NCBI RefSeq assembly: GCF_037975245.1
Contig: NC_092567.1
Location: forward strand, 7,004,714-7,068,713
Source: Apostichopus japonicus
Lineage: Eukaryota; Echinodermata; Holothuroidea; Aspidochirotida; Stichopodidae
Reading direction: 5' to 3'
Length of the DNA: 64,000 nucleotides
A program made the position numbers and the translations under genes. Below the pieces are notes generated by a model that saw only the letters and a list, made by a program, of their open reading frames with translations, was not told the DNA's origin and searched no databases. Below are positions 50,001 to 62,504 of the stretch, piece by piece (the stretch's first letter is position 1; each line of letters opens with the position of its first letter).

Positions 50001-50109
50001 GATAACTTTTGGACCACAGTAAAGAAGAGTGCTTTACTCAAAGTACCTATTGTGGCATGTACTTGAGTCTATAGTGTTCAGTTAGAACCATTGAAATAGT
50101 TTTTTTTTA

Positions 50110-51740
50110 CAACATTATGGGATAACTAAAATGATATTTTGAGTTTTTGGTTTTAATCTGAGGGAAACAAATACCTAAACAGAAGACATATTTGTTGGTA
50201 ACCCAAACTACTTTCATACAAACCAACAAGTTGTCTTCTAGTCTTACCATTCTGGGAGTGCCAGAAGTTCTAGAAGACTTTATGCATTTGAGTCTCAGGC
50301 GGCAATTTTTATTTCAGTTTGGCAAATGTTAAAATGTATCAGAGGGTGTTTGGGCAAATATTGTGTCATGACAAGCTCATTACAAACATACCAATTACTG
50401 GATTAATCAGCAAGAATCCGATCATTTTAATGTCCTTACTAGGGATTAATTCTGTCAGATGTATTTTGAGTGGATGAGTTAAGACTTGATACAAAATTAA
50501 TTTAGTGAGAGTGAATGAAGGTAAAAGAGTATTCCTTGATCTGAGATGCTATCCAAAAAACCTACCAGAGGTTGTTGAAACATTACTATCACTGTTATAT
50601 ACTAACCATTAATGTGATTACCATCACATGGAAGAAATATCAGATGATGAACCATTCATTGTCCTTGTCAGCACAGTATGAATGTGACTTCCTTCGAAAA
50701 CTGGTAACTGCAGGTGGAATAGGTGATACCTTAGTAGCTCGCTTCAAAATTACCCTAATGAAGAGAAAAGAAAGTGATGTGAATGAGATTTAAGTCCTAA
50801 TTATAGGAGAAATTGAGAATGTCAGTCAGAAATAGATATGTGAATGTCTCTGGCTAACTACCCTGTATACATGGACAAAAACAGAGACAAAAATTCAGAG
50901 GAAGGAAAGTACACTTCAGTTTCCAATAACCAGGTATTAAGTGTAAAAATTAGCCAGTTAAGCATGAAATTTGAACCGGATTGTCTGTTGTTTAGTGGAA
51001 GTGGCATATAAAGGTGTGGTGCAGTGATATTAATGAGCTCCCAATGGAGAGTCCAACCTCACACAAACCCAACCATGCATGGTTTGGGCTTGACTGAGAA
51101 ATTTGTGAGATTTTGCACCTCTCTTTCGTAATGAGGACAGAATGTCTTTTGAATTTCCACTCATTAGGAGATAATTGTATCTAATTTAGTGTGTCAGCTT
51201 TGGTGGATGTGTTATTTTTCTTCCTTTAATGGCACCAAGCCTCTGGAGATTGCATTGGCTACATTGACCTAGTTAAACCACTCTCGGGGGGGGGGTCTAT
51301 TTCTAGATTTTAGATCACCAAAGGTTTATAAAGTACCCTGTTCAGCTGGTCAATAGCCATACAATATGGACAGTTCTTTCTACAAATTTGACAGATGAAG
51401 ACACTTGTAACCTCAAAATTTTGAGTTAAAAAGTTTTGAGATGAAAAAGTCAAAATTTTTGACTTTTGAGGTGAAAATCTTGAGATCAAAATTCCAAATA
51501 TTGAGAAAGCAAATTCAAAATTTTGAAATTTGGGGACACTTATTTTTTGTTTTAAGCCACCGTACTAGGTCGGTGAGGTTAGATCAGTTTTGAGACCAAT
51601 TAGATTTCTTAAAACCAACTGCAGTGACTGGCTCAGCAATGTTAAAAATTAAACAAGCATAAGTGACAATTCTTTATTCACAGCTGTACATACTCAGATT
51701 AGTAGGAAGTATTTCCAATTGTGTTCTCTGTTTATAATGG
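50110..51740. repeat. 1.5-1.6-kb dispersed duplication, copy 1
   Basis: It aligns collinearly with 62505-64000, from a CATTATGG(G/A)ATA block through CCTACCAGAGGTTGTTGAAA, CAACCATGCATGGTTTGGGC, an AAAATTTTGAG palindromic stretch, to CAGCTGTACATACTCAGATT. Differences are mostly substitutions and small indels. No terminal inverted repeats or transposase were found. Confidence 0.9.
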
Positions 51741-52942
51741 CTGGACTTACAAGGGTACTGCAAAGCTCTCCAAATCTTCAGTATTTTCACATAGTTTCTG
51801 GAATCTGCTAGCAATTTTGAGCACACGAGGACATGTCAGTAATAGAAATACTTTATCTGATTTTACACTGTGGAATATATATAAATATCTGAGCCCTAGC
51901 CGGGTGCTTCAGAATAGCTCTGTAACATCTCTTCTACTCCCTGTCTTCTTCTACTAAGTTTAAAACATGTAAATACATGTTAGAGAGAAAAATGTAATTT
52001 CTATATAGTATAAATCTAAGCCCTGGTGGGAGTCCCTGGGGACTTTAGCTGAGGCATTTTTACTTTTCAGATATTTAATGTTCTTTGATAGTGATTTTGC
52101 AGCCCAAGTGAAGCCAATGGGGGGGGAGGGGGAAAGTTATAACCACCCTTATGGATGCCAGTGCATACATGTTTTAATGCCCTCTAAATGTGTTTATTTT
52201 AAACAGTATTTAGCTCTCAAATATGCAAGGAAGAAATGTTATCATGACATGATATTGATAAAGAGTGGCAGGGGAATTTAAATTCCTTAACCATGCCTGC
52301 TAGCCATATGTTTGGTGAATAAAGTCACAACAACCAGATTAACCTAATTCTTACCATTCCTATGTAACTCTGTGCATCAAGAAGTGTAGGATACTGAAAG
52401 AAGCTTGATAGATGCATACAGACCTAATCTGTTTGACCCCAAAATATGGAGAATAACATTTTTCAGGGCCAAAAACCGGGAGAATAAGGGGAAAATAGGG
52501 AGGTTGGTCATTTTCAACTGAAATTATATAAATACTCCTAAATAAATAGTCTACAGTACCGCTCATGTATAACTGCACATGTGTACGCGCACAGGATCGT
52601 ATAAACAAGTACAATCGCGTATAAAATCGTTGACAAACAAATTGCCGCGTAGACACCTCGTATACTCCCTGTACGAGTTTATACGCAGGTTATGCTATTG
52701 TGCTCAATGAATAGGGGTTAAAGTCGCCGAAAGAATTAGTGAGATGTTTGAAACAGCCGTTTCTTAAATCGTAGTTTAAGACGTGATATTCACCTAGCAT
52801 CGAAGAGGACGCAGGTAAATTGTTTGCCGGCATAGAACTTAACTGTTTTTTTTGTCGTACACAAGTAGCCTACATGCGAACTGCACACATTTGGTACGCC
52901 GCATTTACAAACAAGTGAAAACTTGTGTTTATTAAACTTGTG
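51741..52942. other. No gene recognised
   Basis: Unique sequence with only short frames, including one at 51741-51957 following the duplication. No family motif was found. Confidence 0.35.
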
Positions 52943-53394
52943 CAGGCGCGCATCCAGGGGGGCGTTGGGGGCGCGCGCCCCCCGGATAAGAAAGAGAGGA
53001 AGGAAAAAAAGAGAGAAGAAAAAAGGAAAAAAAGAGGGGGAAAAAGAGAGAAAAGGAGGGAACAGAAGAAAAACGCCAAAGACACCGGGAAGAGAGAGAG
53101 GAACAGTGACATAATTACAGCGCTGATCCATATTATATACAGTACACAGGGTAGCCAGTGGCGTATCAAGGATTTCGGAAGGGGCATGCGCCTCGGCCTA
53201 CCCCTTACACCGACAACTCCAATTTTGACGTTTCCATTTTCCCTCTCTCACTAATGTATATACTCTATATGGTATATCATATTACCCACGTGTGTGTATG
53301 GATGCCTTAAACAGTTGTACAATTGTGCTATGAAAAAAACTGTGGCTGGTCTCGAACTCGGCCGAGTCGTTGGGGAACATGGCGCATTTCGGTA
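52943..53394. repeat. Dispersed repeat with purine tract, copy 2
   Basis: It starts GCAGGCGCGCATCCAGG and ends CGCATTTCGG. It shares GGGGCGCGCGCCCCCCGG, the GA-only tract, ACACCGGGAAGAGAGAGAGG, TACCCCTTACACCGACAACT and CTGGTCTCGAACTCG with 13243-13735. The purine tract is shorter here, which explains most of the length difference. Confidence 0.85.
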
Positions 53395-54505
53395 TTAGAC
53401 CAGAATCTATATGCGAACTGCACTATACATGTGTTCTTCGATGCAACACTGCCATCCACAGATAAAATGTAATACACTCCAACCTGAATGCTAATTGTTA
53501 CCCCAAATCTAGTACCGTAACTCGTACAATTAATCTAAAAATAAATTTTGCATGAGATTTGAGAATTGAGCACATTTCCTGTGAATATCATGTAGTTGAC
53601 CCAAAGGCGTATCATTGCCGTGGCGGAGGGGGGCTGACGCACCCATCACTTCTTGAGATTGTTCCCATCTGCATGAAAATGTGCGCCTCACAACCCTACG
53701 CCCACCCCTCTTATCGCTTCCCGATGACATGCTATACAATACGAGAATTATTACTGTTGACATTGTTAGGCGTGACTTCTCCTAAAGACATTTGAAATGA
53801 CGAGATGAAAGTATTTTGGTATTTCAACATTAATCAGAAAATTTCTAAATTATACACTTGGATAAAAGTCGGGGGAGGGGTGGGAGGGGGCAATGTTCTA
53901 TTCAGCTGAGAAGAAGGCCACTGCTACGAGTGTACACCCCTACCGGCCCGCTCCAATCCCCCCCTTACGACTTTACAAAAACATTGTTCATAGGCAAAAC
54001 TGCATGGTGTATGGAGCCAATTTTAGACCTAATTGGTGGTCTAATTATGCCTCGGGGTGCACCAGTTAACATCAATTATCAATTTTCAAAAAGAATTCAG
54101 GGACGGGGCTACTGAGATTTGCCTTCAACAAGCCAACGACCACACCTCAGCCATTTTTAAATTCTCTGGTCTTTCCATAATAGTGCAGGACCTACCTAAG
54201 TCAGTTGGGATTTGTTACCCCCCCCCCTTGAAATCCTATTTTAAAATGGGGGTTGAGAAGGGGTCCCATTCTCCTAGTCCTGCAAACCGATTTCAAGTAG
54301 TAGATAACCTATGCATCTGCCATTAAAATGTGGTACATGGCTACATGAAGGTATACTGTGTACCTCTTTGCAGATACAAATACTAGTCATTGTTTTTAGT
54401 ACATTTTGTTAGTTCTACACAATGAAACAAATGGAATCATAAAAAAAAGCATTTGATGTTATTTATAGAACTAGTTCGGCAAGATGTCCTTACATACATA
54501 TGGCC
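53395..54505. other. No gene recognised
   Basis: It contains short G- and C-runs near 53870 and 54220 suggestive of worn MITE ends, but no matched termini. Open frames are short. Confidence 0.3.
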
Positions 54506-54509
54506 TGTA

Positions 54510-54785
54510 GATTTGATCAAAAGTATGCAGCACAACCCATAACAATTTCACAAACTGACTGTTGAGAAATTAGTATGTAAAGACTCACCAAAATCTCCGC
54601 CACAAAGGAAGTTATGTCATCAGTGATGTGTTCCCACTTGCTTTTTTCTTTCATTTTCTTGGAGGAAATGTACCAAAGAAATGTTGAAAATGGTATCACC
54701 TGGAGGTGAAAGAGAAAATACAAAATAACTCAACTTTCCATTCACTAAATTTATCAATGTGAAAATTCATCAGGTCTGTGATCAT
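54510..54785 (-). repeat. Dispersed duplicated segment, copy A, with intact exon-like core
   Basis: On the - strand 54699-54589 is bounded by a CACCTCCAG acceptor and a GTGAGT donor and is 111 nt long (37 codons, phase 0 at both ends), encoding KWEHITDDITSFVAEIL at its end. Copy B (49735-50000) has the same sites. It could be a duplicated exon of an unknown - strand gene or part of a transposon. No family was recognised. Confidence 0.5.
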
Positions 54786-55951
54786 TTTTGTAACAGACAT
54801 CAACGTCTTTCCTTGTGTCTTATTAATAAGCATATATGAATATTTTATAGAGCTGTATTCTCAGGGCAGCATATATTTTGTTTTCTATTTCTGTTTTTAT
54901 CTTTGGGTTTGTTGGACTGACATAGCTAACAGCACAGGACTAATATCATTATTCAAAGCACCTTTGCCTTTATCTTAAAACTGCTATTTAAGAATATGTT
55001 TTGCATCTGAGGTAATCAATACAGTCAGTTATTTACAACACTTGAAGTGGTAACTGATCAACTCCATGTTACGTCCTAAGAGTTGTGAAGCCCCCCCCCC
55101 CCCCAAATAAAAGACATATTTGGAAAATTGCTGGAATATTTCTAACAAATTTGTGAGCTATCTTCCATAGTACTGCAACAGAAAATATTTGTAGAAAGCA
55201 TATGTGCTGGAGTTTCCTGGAAATATCTCTTAAACGGCCAGTATTATAACTGAAGTGCAAATAATGTACATCTTATACAGAACACATTAAGAGAATCCTT
55301 CAACACTGTTGACCAATGGCTAAGAATGGAATTCTGAATTACTTTGGTTTTTACTCTGAGGACATGCATAGGGTCCAGAAGGTCCATGCATGTTTTGTAT
55401 TACTGACTGACAACAACATATCCACACATTACGGAAAACCCACTAAAGACTTCCATTTGTAATCCCTTAGTATATAGCTCATGGACAAATGACATAAAAC
55501 CTAGATTATCTTCAGATTTAAATTTCACATCAATTTTATTGGGTTTTAGATGTACTGAGAGGGGAAGGGTACGAAAGGTTAGGATGGAAACAGAGAAATG
55601 ATTCCTGTTAGTCATTCTACATGGTTCTAACTTAGTGTGGGTATGGTTCTAACTTAGTTTGTGTATGGGTCTCATTTTGTGTGCAGTGACTATATTTAAT
55701 TGTTAGGGGACATGCACTTATGAATTAAATTGATTGTTTATGAGCCTGCCATACATTTTACTGGCTATTATTTGTGGAAGTTAGGCTGACAATCCAGAGG
55801 AGTCTGGCTGCGCTGTTAAGACTGATTACTACCCTTACCTGCCACCCAACACTATGACACACTGATAAATTAGAAGGGATCAAGTCATCTGAATATTTTG
55901 TTCCTTAATTTATGATGAATACACAAAACAAAATATGGACCCAGTACACTA

Positions 55952-56420
55952 AGGTAGCATACGCCCATTAAAAGCCCCATTGACTTACACACTAAATCAC
56001 AAAAGTAATGTGGTCTCTAAGTCTAGATAGAAGTTTTCACTAGCTAAACGCTACCCATCACCGGAGAGCTGACAAGTTGGCCTTTCATGGCACCATCAAT
56101 TTTCCGTATCATGACCGTGTAGATTTTTTGCTATCCGAGCCGGAAGTTTTCGTCACTTGTAAACAAACCTCTTCACTCAGTGGTAAACAAATTTCCTACG
56201 CTGCTCCCGGGAGGCCTAAAGGGGTCTAAAATTGCGTCAATTGACCCAATTTTCTCACCACATGTACTTCCATTCATGCTCTTCAACATGCAAGCCACAA
56301 AAAACTAGATTATGATTGATAACAGGTCACAAATGATGTTCTCCCCCTGCTTTTTGGCACTTTTCCTGAAGGAGAACAATCGAGCGGATTGATATAGACT
56401 CTAATAGGAGTATGCCACCT
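55952..56420. mobile_element. 469-bp MITE, TIR AGGTAGCATAC, TA target
   Basis: Ends AAGGTAGCATACGCC and GGAGTATGCCACCTT form imperfect inverted repeats flanked by TA on both sides, as for Tc1/mariner-type insertion. It is nearly identical over its full length to 58231-58698 and related to the older copy at 47200-47636. No transposase is encoded. Confidence 0.88.
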
Positions 56421-56685
56421 TAAGTGAGAGCTGATTTTTTTTTTTATCACCAAAATGATACTTTTCATAGTCGTCACCATATAAACCACAACAGAAATCT
56501 ATGCAATTATCATTTTAGGTCCATAAAGATGTATTTTCAGAGATTTCAGTATGCACGGTGCAGTGTGTAAATACACATATGAGCAATACTGTGTAAGCAG
56601 TAACCAGGTCTATGTCTGCAACAACACTTCCAGTCACCAATTTTGATGAGCTTGACCAATTTGGGTGCATCTATGATTCTTGCAG

Positions 56686-56937
56686 GTATTATTGGTATCC
56701 CTGATCACAGTCCACTTGGTCTGGCTTGCCCTACCTGCAGAAACATCATCCATAGAAGGGTTAGCGGTGAGGGCTTTTTCGTCTCTGGCTCTGAAAAGTG
56801 ATGAAAACTACTTTTGTTTAGCTCAGCAGATTCCTCACAAACTGACCCACAGGACATACCCCAATGTATTCCTGAACTGTTTGGAACATGTTAAACTGAT
56901 ATTGCATGTCACTCCAGTGCAACTGTTAAGTTACTAA
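56686..56937 (+). CDS. Unassigned exon-like open segment
   Basis: The acceptor ATGATTCTTGCAG ends at 56685, and a phase-0 frame gives 83 residues and TAA. The peptide begins with a hydrophobic stretch (VLLVSLITVHLVWLALP) and ends LEHVKLILHVTPVQLLSY. The phase would fit the exit of NLR exon 4, 7.9 kb upstream, but no LRR register is convincing. It may be a terminal exon or chance. Confidence 0.28.
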   Translation, partial: VLLVSLITVHLVWLALPAETSSIEGLAVRAFSSLALKSDENYFCLAQQIPHKLTHRTYPNVFLNCLEHVKLILHVTPVQLLSY

Positions 56938-58230
56938 GAATAAAAGAAGAGAATTGAAGGTGTTCTTTGCCAAAACTGGATCATCAGGATTTGTAAACAA
57001 CAGCCTCACTGTAACAGTATTACAGTAGTCAAAAGGAAAGCTTACTGAAATGCTATCTACTGTAGATACACTGTTCACCTCAATAGCATATCCAGTCCAT
57101 TTAAAGGTTTGTGCATAGGTTGTTACAATGTATTAAAGACAGTTATAAGAGAAGAGACGTGGATAGGGGGGCATATTTCATGATAAAACATTCAAATTTG
57201 TTGCTCGGCAGAGAACAACAACGTCAAATTACCTTATTCTCCATTTGTGGCAAGCACTGGTTCCTATAGTTACTACAGTAGATCTCCCATGGAAGCATCA
57301 GGATATCTCTTTCTGCTGTCAGAGTTGTTTGGGATTTGTTGTTACCTCATCTAACCAGTTGAGTCCATTGATACCACACCCATTCAAAGTATATCGCTGT
57401 GCATGCTGAGGACTTAGCACATCAACTTTCTCTGAAAATTGACAAAACAACAGAAAACTAATGAGGAGTGAGTAGGCTCAAAAACTCCTTGATTCACATT
57501 GGCAGAAGCAGAAAATGCATACTGTACCTTTGTGGATTATTTGCTAAATAAGACTCAAAACATTCTCTGTGCAAGGTATTAGCCCTCAGCAGCCACTCCA
57601 CTTAGGATACAGACCTCATACAACATTGTGCTACAGCTGGTGTAGACTTGGTCTAGGATACTAACGTAGCGCCATTATGAACCTGAGGCCTAGGCCTAAG
57701 CTAACAACATTAGGGGTATTTCATGCATTGAAACTGAGTTTTTGTCCTTAGTTAAACACCAGGTACTTCCAACTTAAGCAAAAATAACCTAAAATATGAT
57801 TACCATGTACTTTAGGTGCCCACAGATGTCAAATTTCACTGAACTTAGTCGTTCACGTCACACACACTGCAGGCATTTTGGTCTGATTCTGAAGGATTTT
57901 GAATTTCGTGCATTTGGCACCTACTTAGCAGATTCAAGGCAGGAATCATACTACGGAAGCTTTGGTAGGTCAAGGTTTAATGACCCAATAGTTTATTGGG
58001 GAGGAAAAATGGTCAGAAATGCTCAGAAGGCTGTTCTAGTCTAATGTATAGAAACGCACATGCTCTTTGTGGTACTTTAAGGCTGTGATACTAATGTATG
58101 CGTAAAAATCACCCAAGCTTGAAATTTTCTGACGTTTGCTTGAAAACCATTTTTACACACCATAGCAACTACTTTGATCCAAATTTGGGACTTCTAGCAC
58201 TTAAAATGAAAAATTTGGCATTTTTGCTTA

Positions 58231-58698
58231 AGGTAGCATACGCCCATTAAAAGCCCCATTGACTTACACACTAAATCACAAAAGTAATGTGGTCTCTAAG
58301 TCTAGATAGAAGTTTTCACTAGCTAAACGCTACCCATCACCGGAGAGCTGACAAGTTGGCCTTTCATGGCACTATCAATTTTCCGTATCATGACCGTGTA
58401 GATTTTTTGCTATCCGAGCCGGAAGTTTTCGTCACTTGCAAACAAACCTCTTCACTCAGTGGTAAACAAATTTCCTACGCTGCTCCCGGGAGGCCTAAAG
58501 GGGTCTAAAATTGCGTCAATTGACCCAATTTTCTCACCACATGTACTTCCATTCATGCTCTTCAACATGCAAGCCACAAAAAACTAGATTATGATTGATA
58601 ACAGGTCACAAATGATGTTCTCCCCTGCTTTTTGGCACTTTTCCTGAAGGAGAACAATCGAGCGGATTGATATAGACTCTAATAGGAGTATGCCACCC
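58231..58698. mobile_element. 468-bp MITE, TIR AGGTAGCATAC, second near-identical copy
   Basis: Starts AGGTAGCATACGCC after TA (58229-58230) and ends GGAGTATGCCACCC before TA (58699-58700). It differs from 55952-56420 at only a handful of positions (for example CACTATCAA for CACCATCAA and one lost C in TCTCCCC). Confidence 0.9.
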
Positions 58699-58816
58699 TA
58701 AGCACATACACCTCTTTGTGTACTTTTACACAATGGTAAGCAATACAATGTATGACATGCATTGCCTCATATATGGTGTATGTAAGTTAGACTGAAGCCA
58801 TTATCTTCTTCCCTAG

Positions 58817-58969
58817 GCCCTTAGGGAGTTTGCTGATCAAGCAAGATTCAAAACATTTACTGTTCCTCCAGGAATAGGCAGTAACAAAATCACTTCCTAC
58901 TTCAGAATCAAATCTAATTATAACTACAACCCAGCTTACCAGTCCTGCTATACTCTAAGTATACACTAA
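58817..58969 (+). CDS. Unassigned exon-like open segment
   Basis: A good acceptor (TCTTCTTCCCTAG) ends at 58816, and 50 codons follow to TAA, beginning ALREFADQARFKTFTVPPG and ending NPAYQSCYTLSIH. Amino-acid composition looks protein-like. No family was recognised and no matching donor exon was identified. Confidence 0.3.
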   Translation, partial: ALREFADQARFKTFTVPPGIGSNKITSYFRIKSNYNYNPAYQSCYTLSIH

Positions 58970-59940
58970 TCATTACCATCAGCATATTGTAAACTATCTG
59001 TGCAAGATCCACTCATGTGACCCCCAAAGATCGTCTCAAGAAAGATTAATCCACATTTACCTAATCAGGAGATAAAGACAAAGACAATAAGAAACATATC
59101 TGAACTAGATGTTTAATGCAAACGATAAAATCCCTTGTTTTTGAGTTTGCCTTTATAATATTTACTCAACAGTTATTCCATTGCTCACAGATACACAAGC
59201 TTATGCTAAAATGACTCAATAATTGCAAGTTCATTCATTTTATTGCAAGGCACTTTTATTTTAAAGTTGAATAATTTTTGGAAATTTATCCATAAAGAAA
59301 ACAAAAGGCAGCACTTGGTAACATGTTTGCAATCCTATGGATTAGACTAACTTGGTCAGCACACTTTCTAATTAGGTACTTTTAACGTTGTTTGGTGCAG
59401 CAGGCCAATGAAGTTGTTCATCTTTGGGGCCATTTTCTGGAAAATGAAACTGGCATGAAAAAACTAAAGTGTTCATCAGGACCAGTTGCTATACTTTTTG
59501 TTTTAGAGGGATTCCTCAAGTTTTCTGTTTCATATTTTTTTCATTAAAATTACAACCATAACATACTAATTTGCATAAATTTGCATTATTGTAAGTTTTA
59601 GCCAAAATTTGCAGTTTTTAACTGTATATTTGTTTTTTCTACATCAGTATCTAGAAATAATATTTCAGTTATCAACTATCACATGGAGGCAGTTATACAT
59701 GGGTTCATTTATTTCATTCCTAAAGTAGAGGTTCCTGATCTTCAATTCTTTGTTAATAATGGGTGCTAATTAGCATAATTTTGACCAAATTTTGACCAAA
59801 ATAACTCAAAAGTTTTCGTAAAAAGTAACTGATGTGCCTTATGATGTCCACACTTGATATGCAACCGTTCTTGGTACAGACTGTTAGTTTTGCAAAATAT
59901 CCAGTCAAATAATTATTCTAACGATCAACTAATAGCCTCT
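58970..59940. other. No gene recognised
   Basis: AT-rich unique sequence. Two ATTTGCAT octamers lie 10 bp apart at 59569-59586. Confidence 0.35.
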
Positions 59941-60410
59941 AATTAGTCATCACATACGTGACCGATGGTCACGTGTGTGACATTTATCAATGGAAATGCA
60001 GAATGTCACACACATGACCAAACAATGTCACACACGTGACCCTCCAAATCATGGCAGTAAAACTGTCTTAAAGTAATTCCTATGGAATATCAACATTAGT
60101 GCTGTTCTTTGGTCATTACTAGAGTCACATTTGCACTGCAAAAATTGCATACTATGGACAGAAAATTCAGAATGTCACACACGTGACCCAACAATGTCAC
60201 ACACGTGACCGGATTTTTTTAGCTTATGTAGTATTATGCTAATTTTAAAAAGTGAAATATTGAGGTGAAATGTCTTGTTAGAATAGAAACACATTAAGGG
60301 AGAAACATGAGAAAGAAGGGTTAACCAGCCCTGTTAGAAACTGAGGAATTTGCCAATGTTTTTTTTGTGCAAATAAGCCAGTATCATTTCACGTCACACA
60401 TGTGACCGAC
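59940..60410. repeat. Cluster of GTCAC-N4-GTGAC palindromes
   Basis: Near-identical 14-mers GTCACACACGTGAC occur at 60027-60040, 60174-60187 and 60196-60209. Variants lie at 59968-59981 (GTCACGTGTGTGAC), 60005-60018 (GTCACACACATGAC) and 60393-60406 (GTCACACATGTGAC), with a seventh weaker match near 59951. Most contain CACGTG or a one-base variant. The spacing is irregular, so it is not a simple tandem array. Confidence 0.85.
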
Positions 60411-61852
60411 CTTTATATAACCTCTGCCAGCACATGAATGTTCTGTATTTGGCTAAGCTATATGGTTTTGTAAAAGAGACCCCTAGTGCATACTTAAGTA
60501 CTACAATCAAATCAGTGCAATACTCAATACCTATCATTATCCTTGACAACTATTTAATATGATGGGATGGGTGGACCTTGCCATAAATTACATAATATCC
60601 ACTCAACCTGGAGACGGTGACAATAGAAAGCCTTTATTAGCATTATATGCCCACACAGGAATGAAACGGTTACATAATGAAACAATGTGTGTCTAATGAC
60701 CATTAACATTGGTCAGATTTGTAAGATTAGAGATGTACTTGGCATCAGAATTTCATCTTCTTGAAACCTACAGTTATGGTAAAATTTGTAGAGATGATGC
60801 TACAATTAGAGAAACACTGAATAAAAGAGGTCTCACAAAATCCCTAAGACACAACCTTTAGCAGTGTTCTAACTAGATTGCTCATATGTTATGTCTTGTT
60901 TTGCAGTGATTGCAATTGATGGGGGTTGGGTGCTGGATGATAGACTTTCCGGTGGGGAAATTTCCCTTGAGGGATCATCTGATACGTCATGGAGTAAAAA
61001 TATGCAATTAAACACTTGCATTCTCATGGAAGAGGGGGAGGGGTGGGTGGGGTAAAAATCAGGTGGTGGACCATACAATCATTACCCTGCTCATGTAAAC
61101 TGTACACATTTCTTCAAAGAGCTGTTATCCGGATATGAAACTGGTAAATCCCTAAACAGGCTGATCTCAGTACTGAATAATTCCAGTTTACCTGATGATG
61201 AAAAAAAAAAATGCATTTGGTCTTCAGTTATAATGTTATTATTCATGTGAATTGTCATCACCCGGTCTGCAAGTAGCTGCATTCTATCATGTAACATTGT
61301 CAAACACAGAACACAGCTATTATTAACATATGGTATGCAGCAAAATGCTACTGCAGTTTCAAAATAAATTACTCAGTTATAATTATAATAACAATGTAAA
61401 GAAACTAATGCAACTTGAATACAAATCTATAGACTGTACAAGATGATGAGTTCAAGGTCTCATAATGCTTCCCACTGTGTATATACAGTTCACCTACTAC
61501 CAAACTAATTGAAATATAAAGAAACATTAATTTGAAATTGAGACAAGCATTGAATCTTCAATACAAACTTTAAGCAATATCATGGCAATCCAGTCTGGTT
61601 AATATTCATTTGAGAAACAAAAGTTATAACAATGCAACCCTGAAATAGAATGGAGCCTGAAGAAAACATGATGAAGGATCCTGGTCACATAATTTAGGAA
61701 CCATTGGTTCACTGTACTGTCTATAGGTTGATGAATTTGTAGGATTTCGGAAATGATGACATTGTACTATAATTGATTGAGTTAAAGTACATATTTTTCT
61801 ATCTGCAGACTTTGACATATACTGTTATTTCATAACATGTTGTTCCGTGCAG
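60411..61852. other. No gene recognised
   Basis: Unique sequence. Short - strand frames at 60869-61303 have no splice or family support. Confidence 0.35.
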
Positions 61853-62179
61853 TCCTGTTGTGAGAGGGTGAGGATTGGGTGGAGGCTACAGTTGTACGTC
61901 AGCTACTGTAAGTGCCCAGTGAAATATGTGATCAAGAATGATATACTTTTAACTTTGGATAAACAAAGACTTAAAAAAAGTGGATCTGGAGACACAACTG
62001 TGCATGGAACTGTGCCTGTCTCTCAATGTCCTTGGTTTTGGGTACTTGTACATTCTTCGAATAATGCTTCTTTAGCCTCACAAGATGTGATTGTGAATCT
62101 TAGAACTGTTGTGCGACAGTTTTTCAGGAGTTTGGAGAAAAATAACAAAGAAGTAGAGGAGATACAAACCCAACCATAA
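61853..62179 (+). CDS. Unassigned terminal exon-like segment
   Basis: The acceptor TTGTTCCGTGCAG ends at 61852, and a frame of 108 residues runs to TAA at 62177-62179, phase 0 entry. It begins SCCERVRIGWRLQLYVSY, contains VSQCPWFWVLVHSSN and ends in a charged helix-like SLEKNNKEVEEIQTQP. Its length and mixed composition favour real coding sequence. I do not recognise the family. Confidence 0.4.
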   Translation, partial: SCCERVRIGWRLQLYVSYCKCPVKYVIKNDILLTLDKQRLKKSGSGDTTVHGTVPVSQCPWFWVLVHSSNNASLASQDVIVNLRTVVRQFFRSLEKNNKEVEEIQTQP

Positions 62180-62504
62180 TATTCAGCTGATATGATAGAC
62201 ATCTTTGAGATGAATACCAAAGGTGGAGGTGATTTGCATTTTACTGTCCAATTACATTTCAAATCATATTTCCAATATGTAAGCAAATGCTTAAAACAGT
62301 CATCTCTACTGTACTACAGTAAATAAACATCATAACAAACAAAGTACATTAAAGTTCAAGATTATATCCATATTTGTGTGACCTGTGTGTGACCTGCCTT
62401 AATTAATCTAGGTTTTTTGTTTTTTTTGATGGAGTGTTCATTACAAATACCTCTAACTCAAAGCTCAGCAATACAGACTGAGTTGACTTCTTTAATGTTT
62501 CCAC

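Noticed and set aside
53340-53360. GGTCTCGAACTC as a tRNA-like B box in the purine-tract repeat
   Set aside because: It departs from the GWTCRANNC core and no A box lies at the right distance, so a SINE head is not supported.
57796-58044. Open + strand frame of 82 codons between the exon-like segments
   Set aside because: No acceptor or donor context and no recognisable motif; it is not distinguishable from chance.
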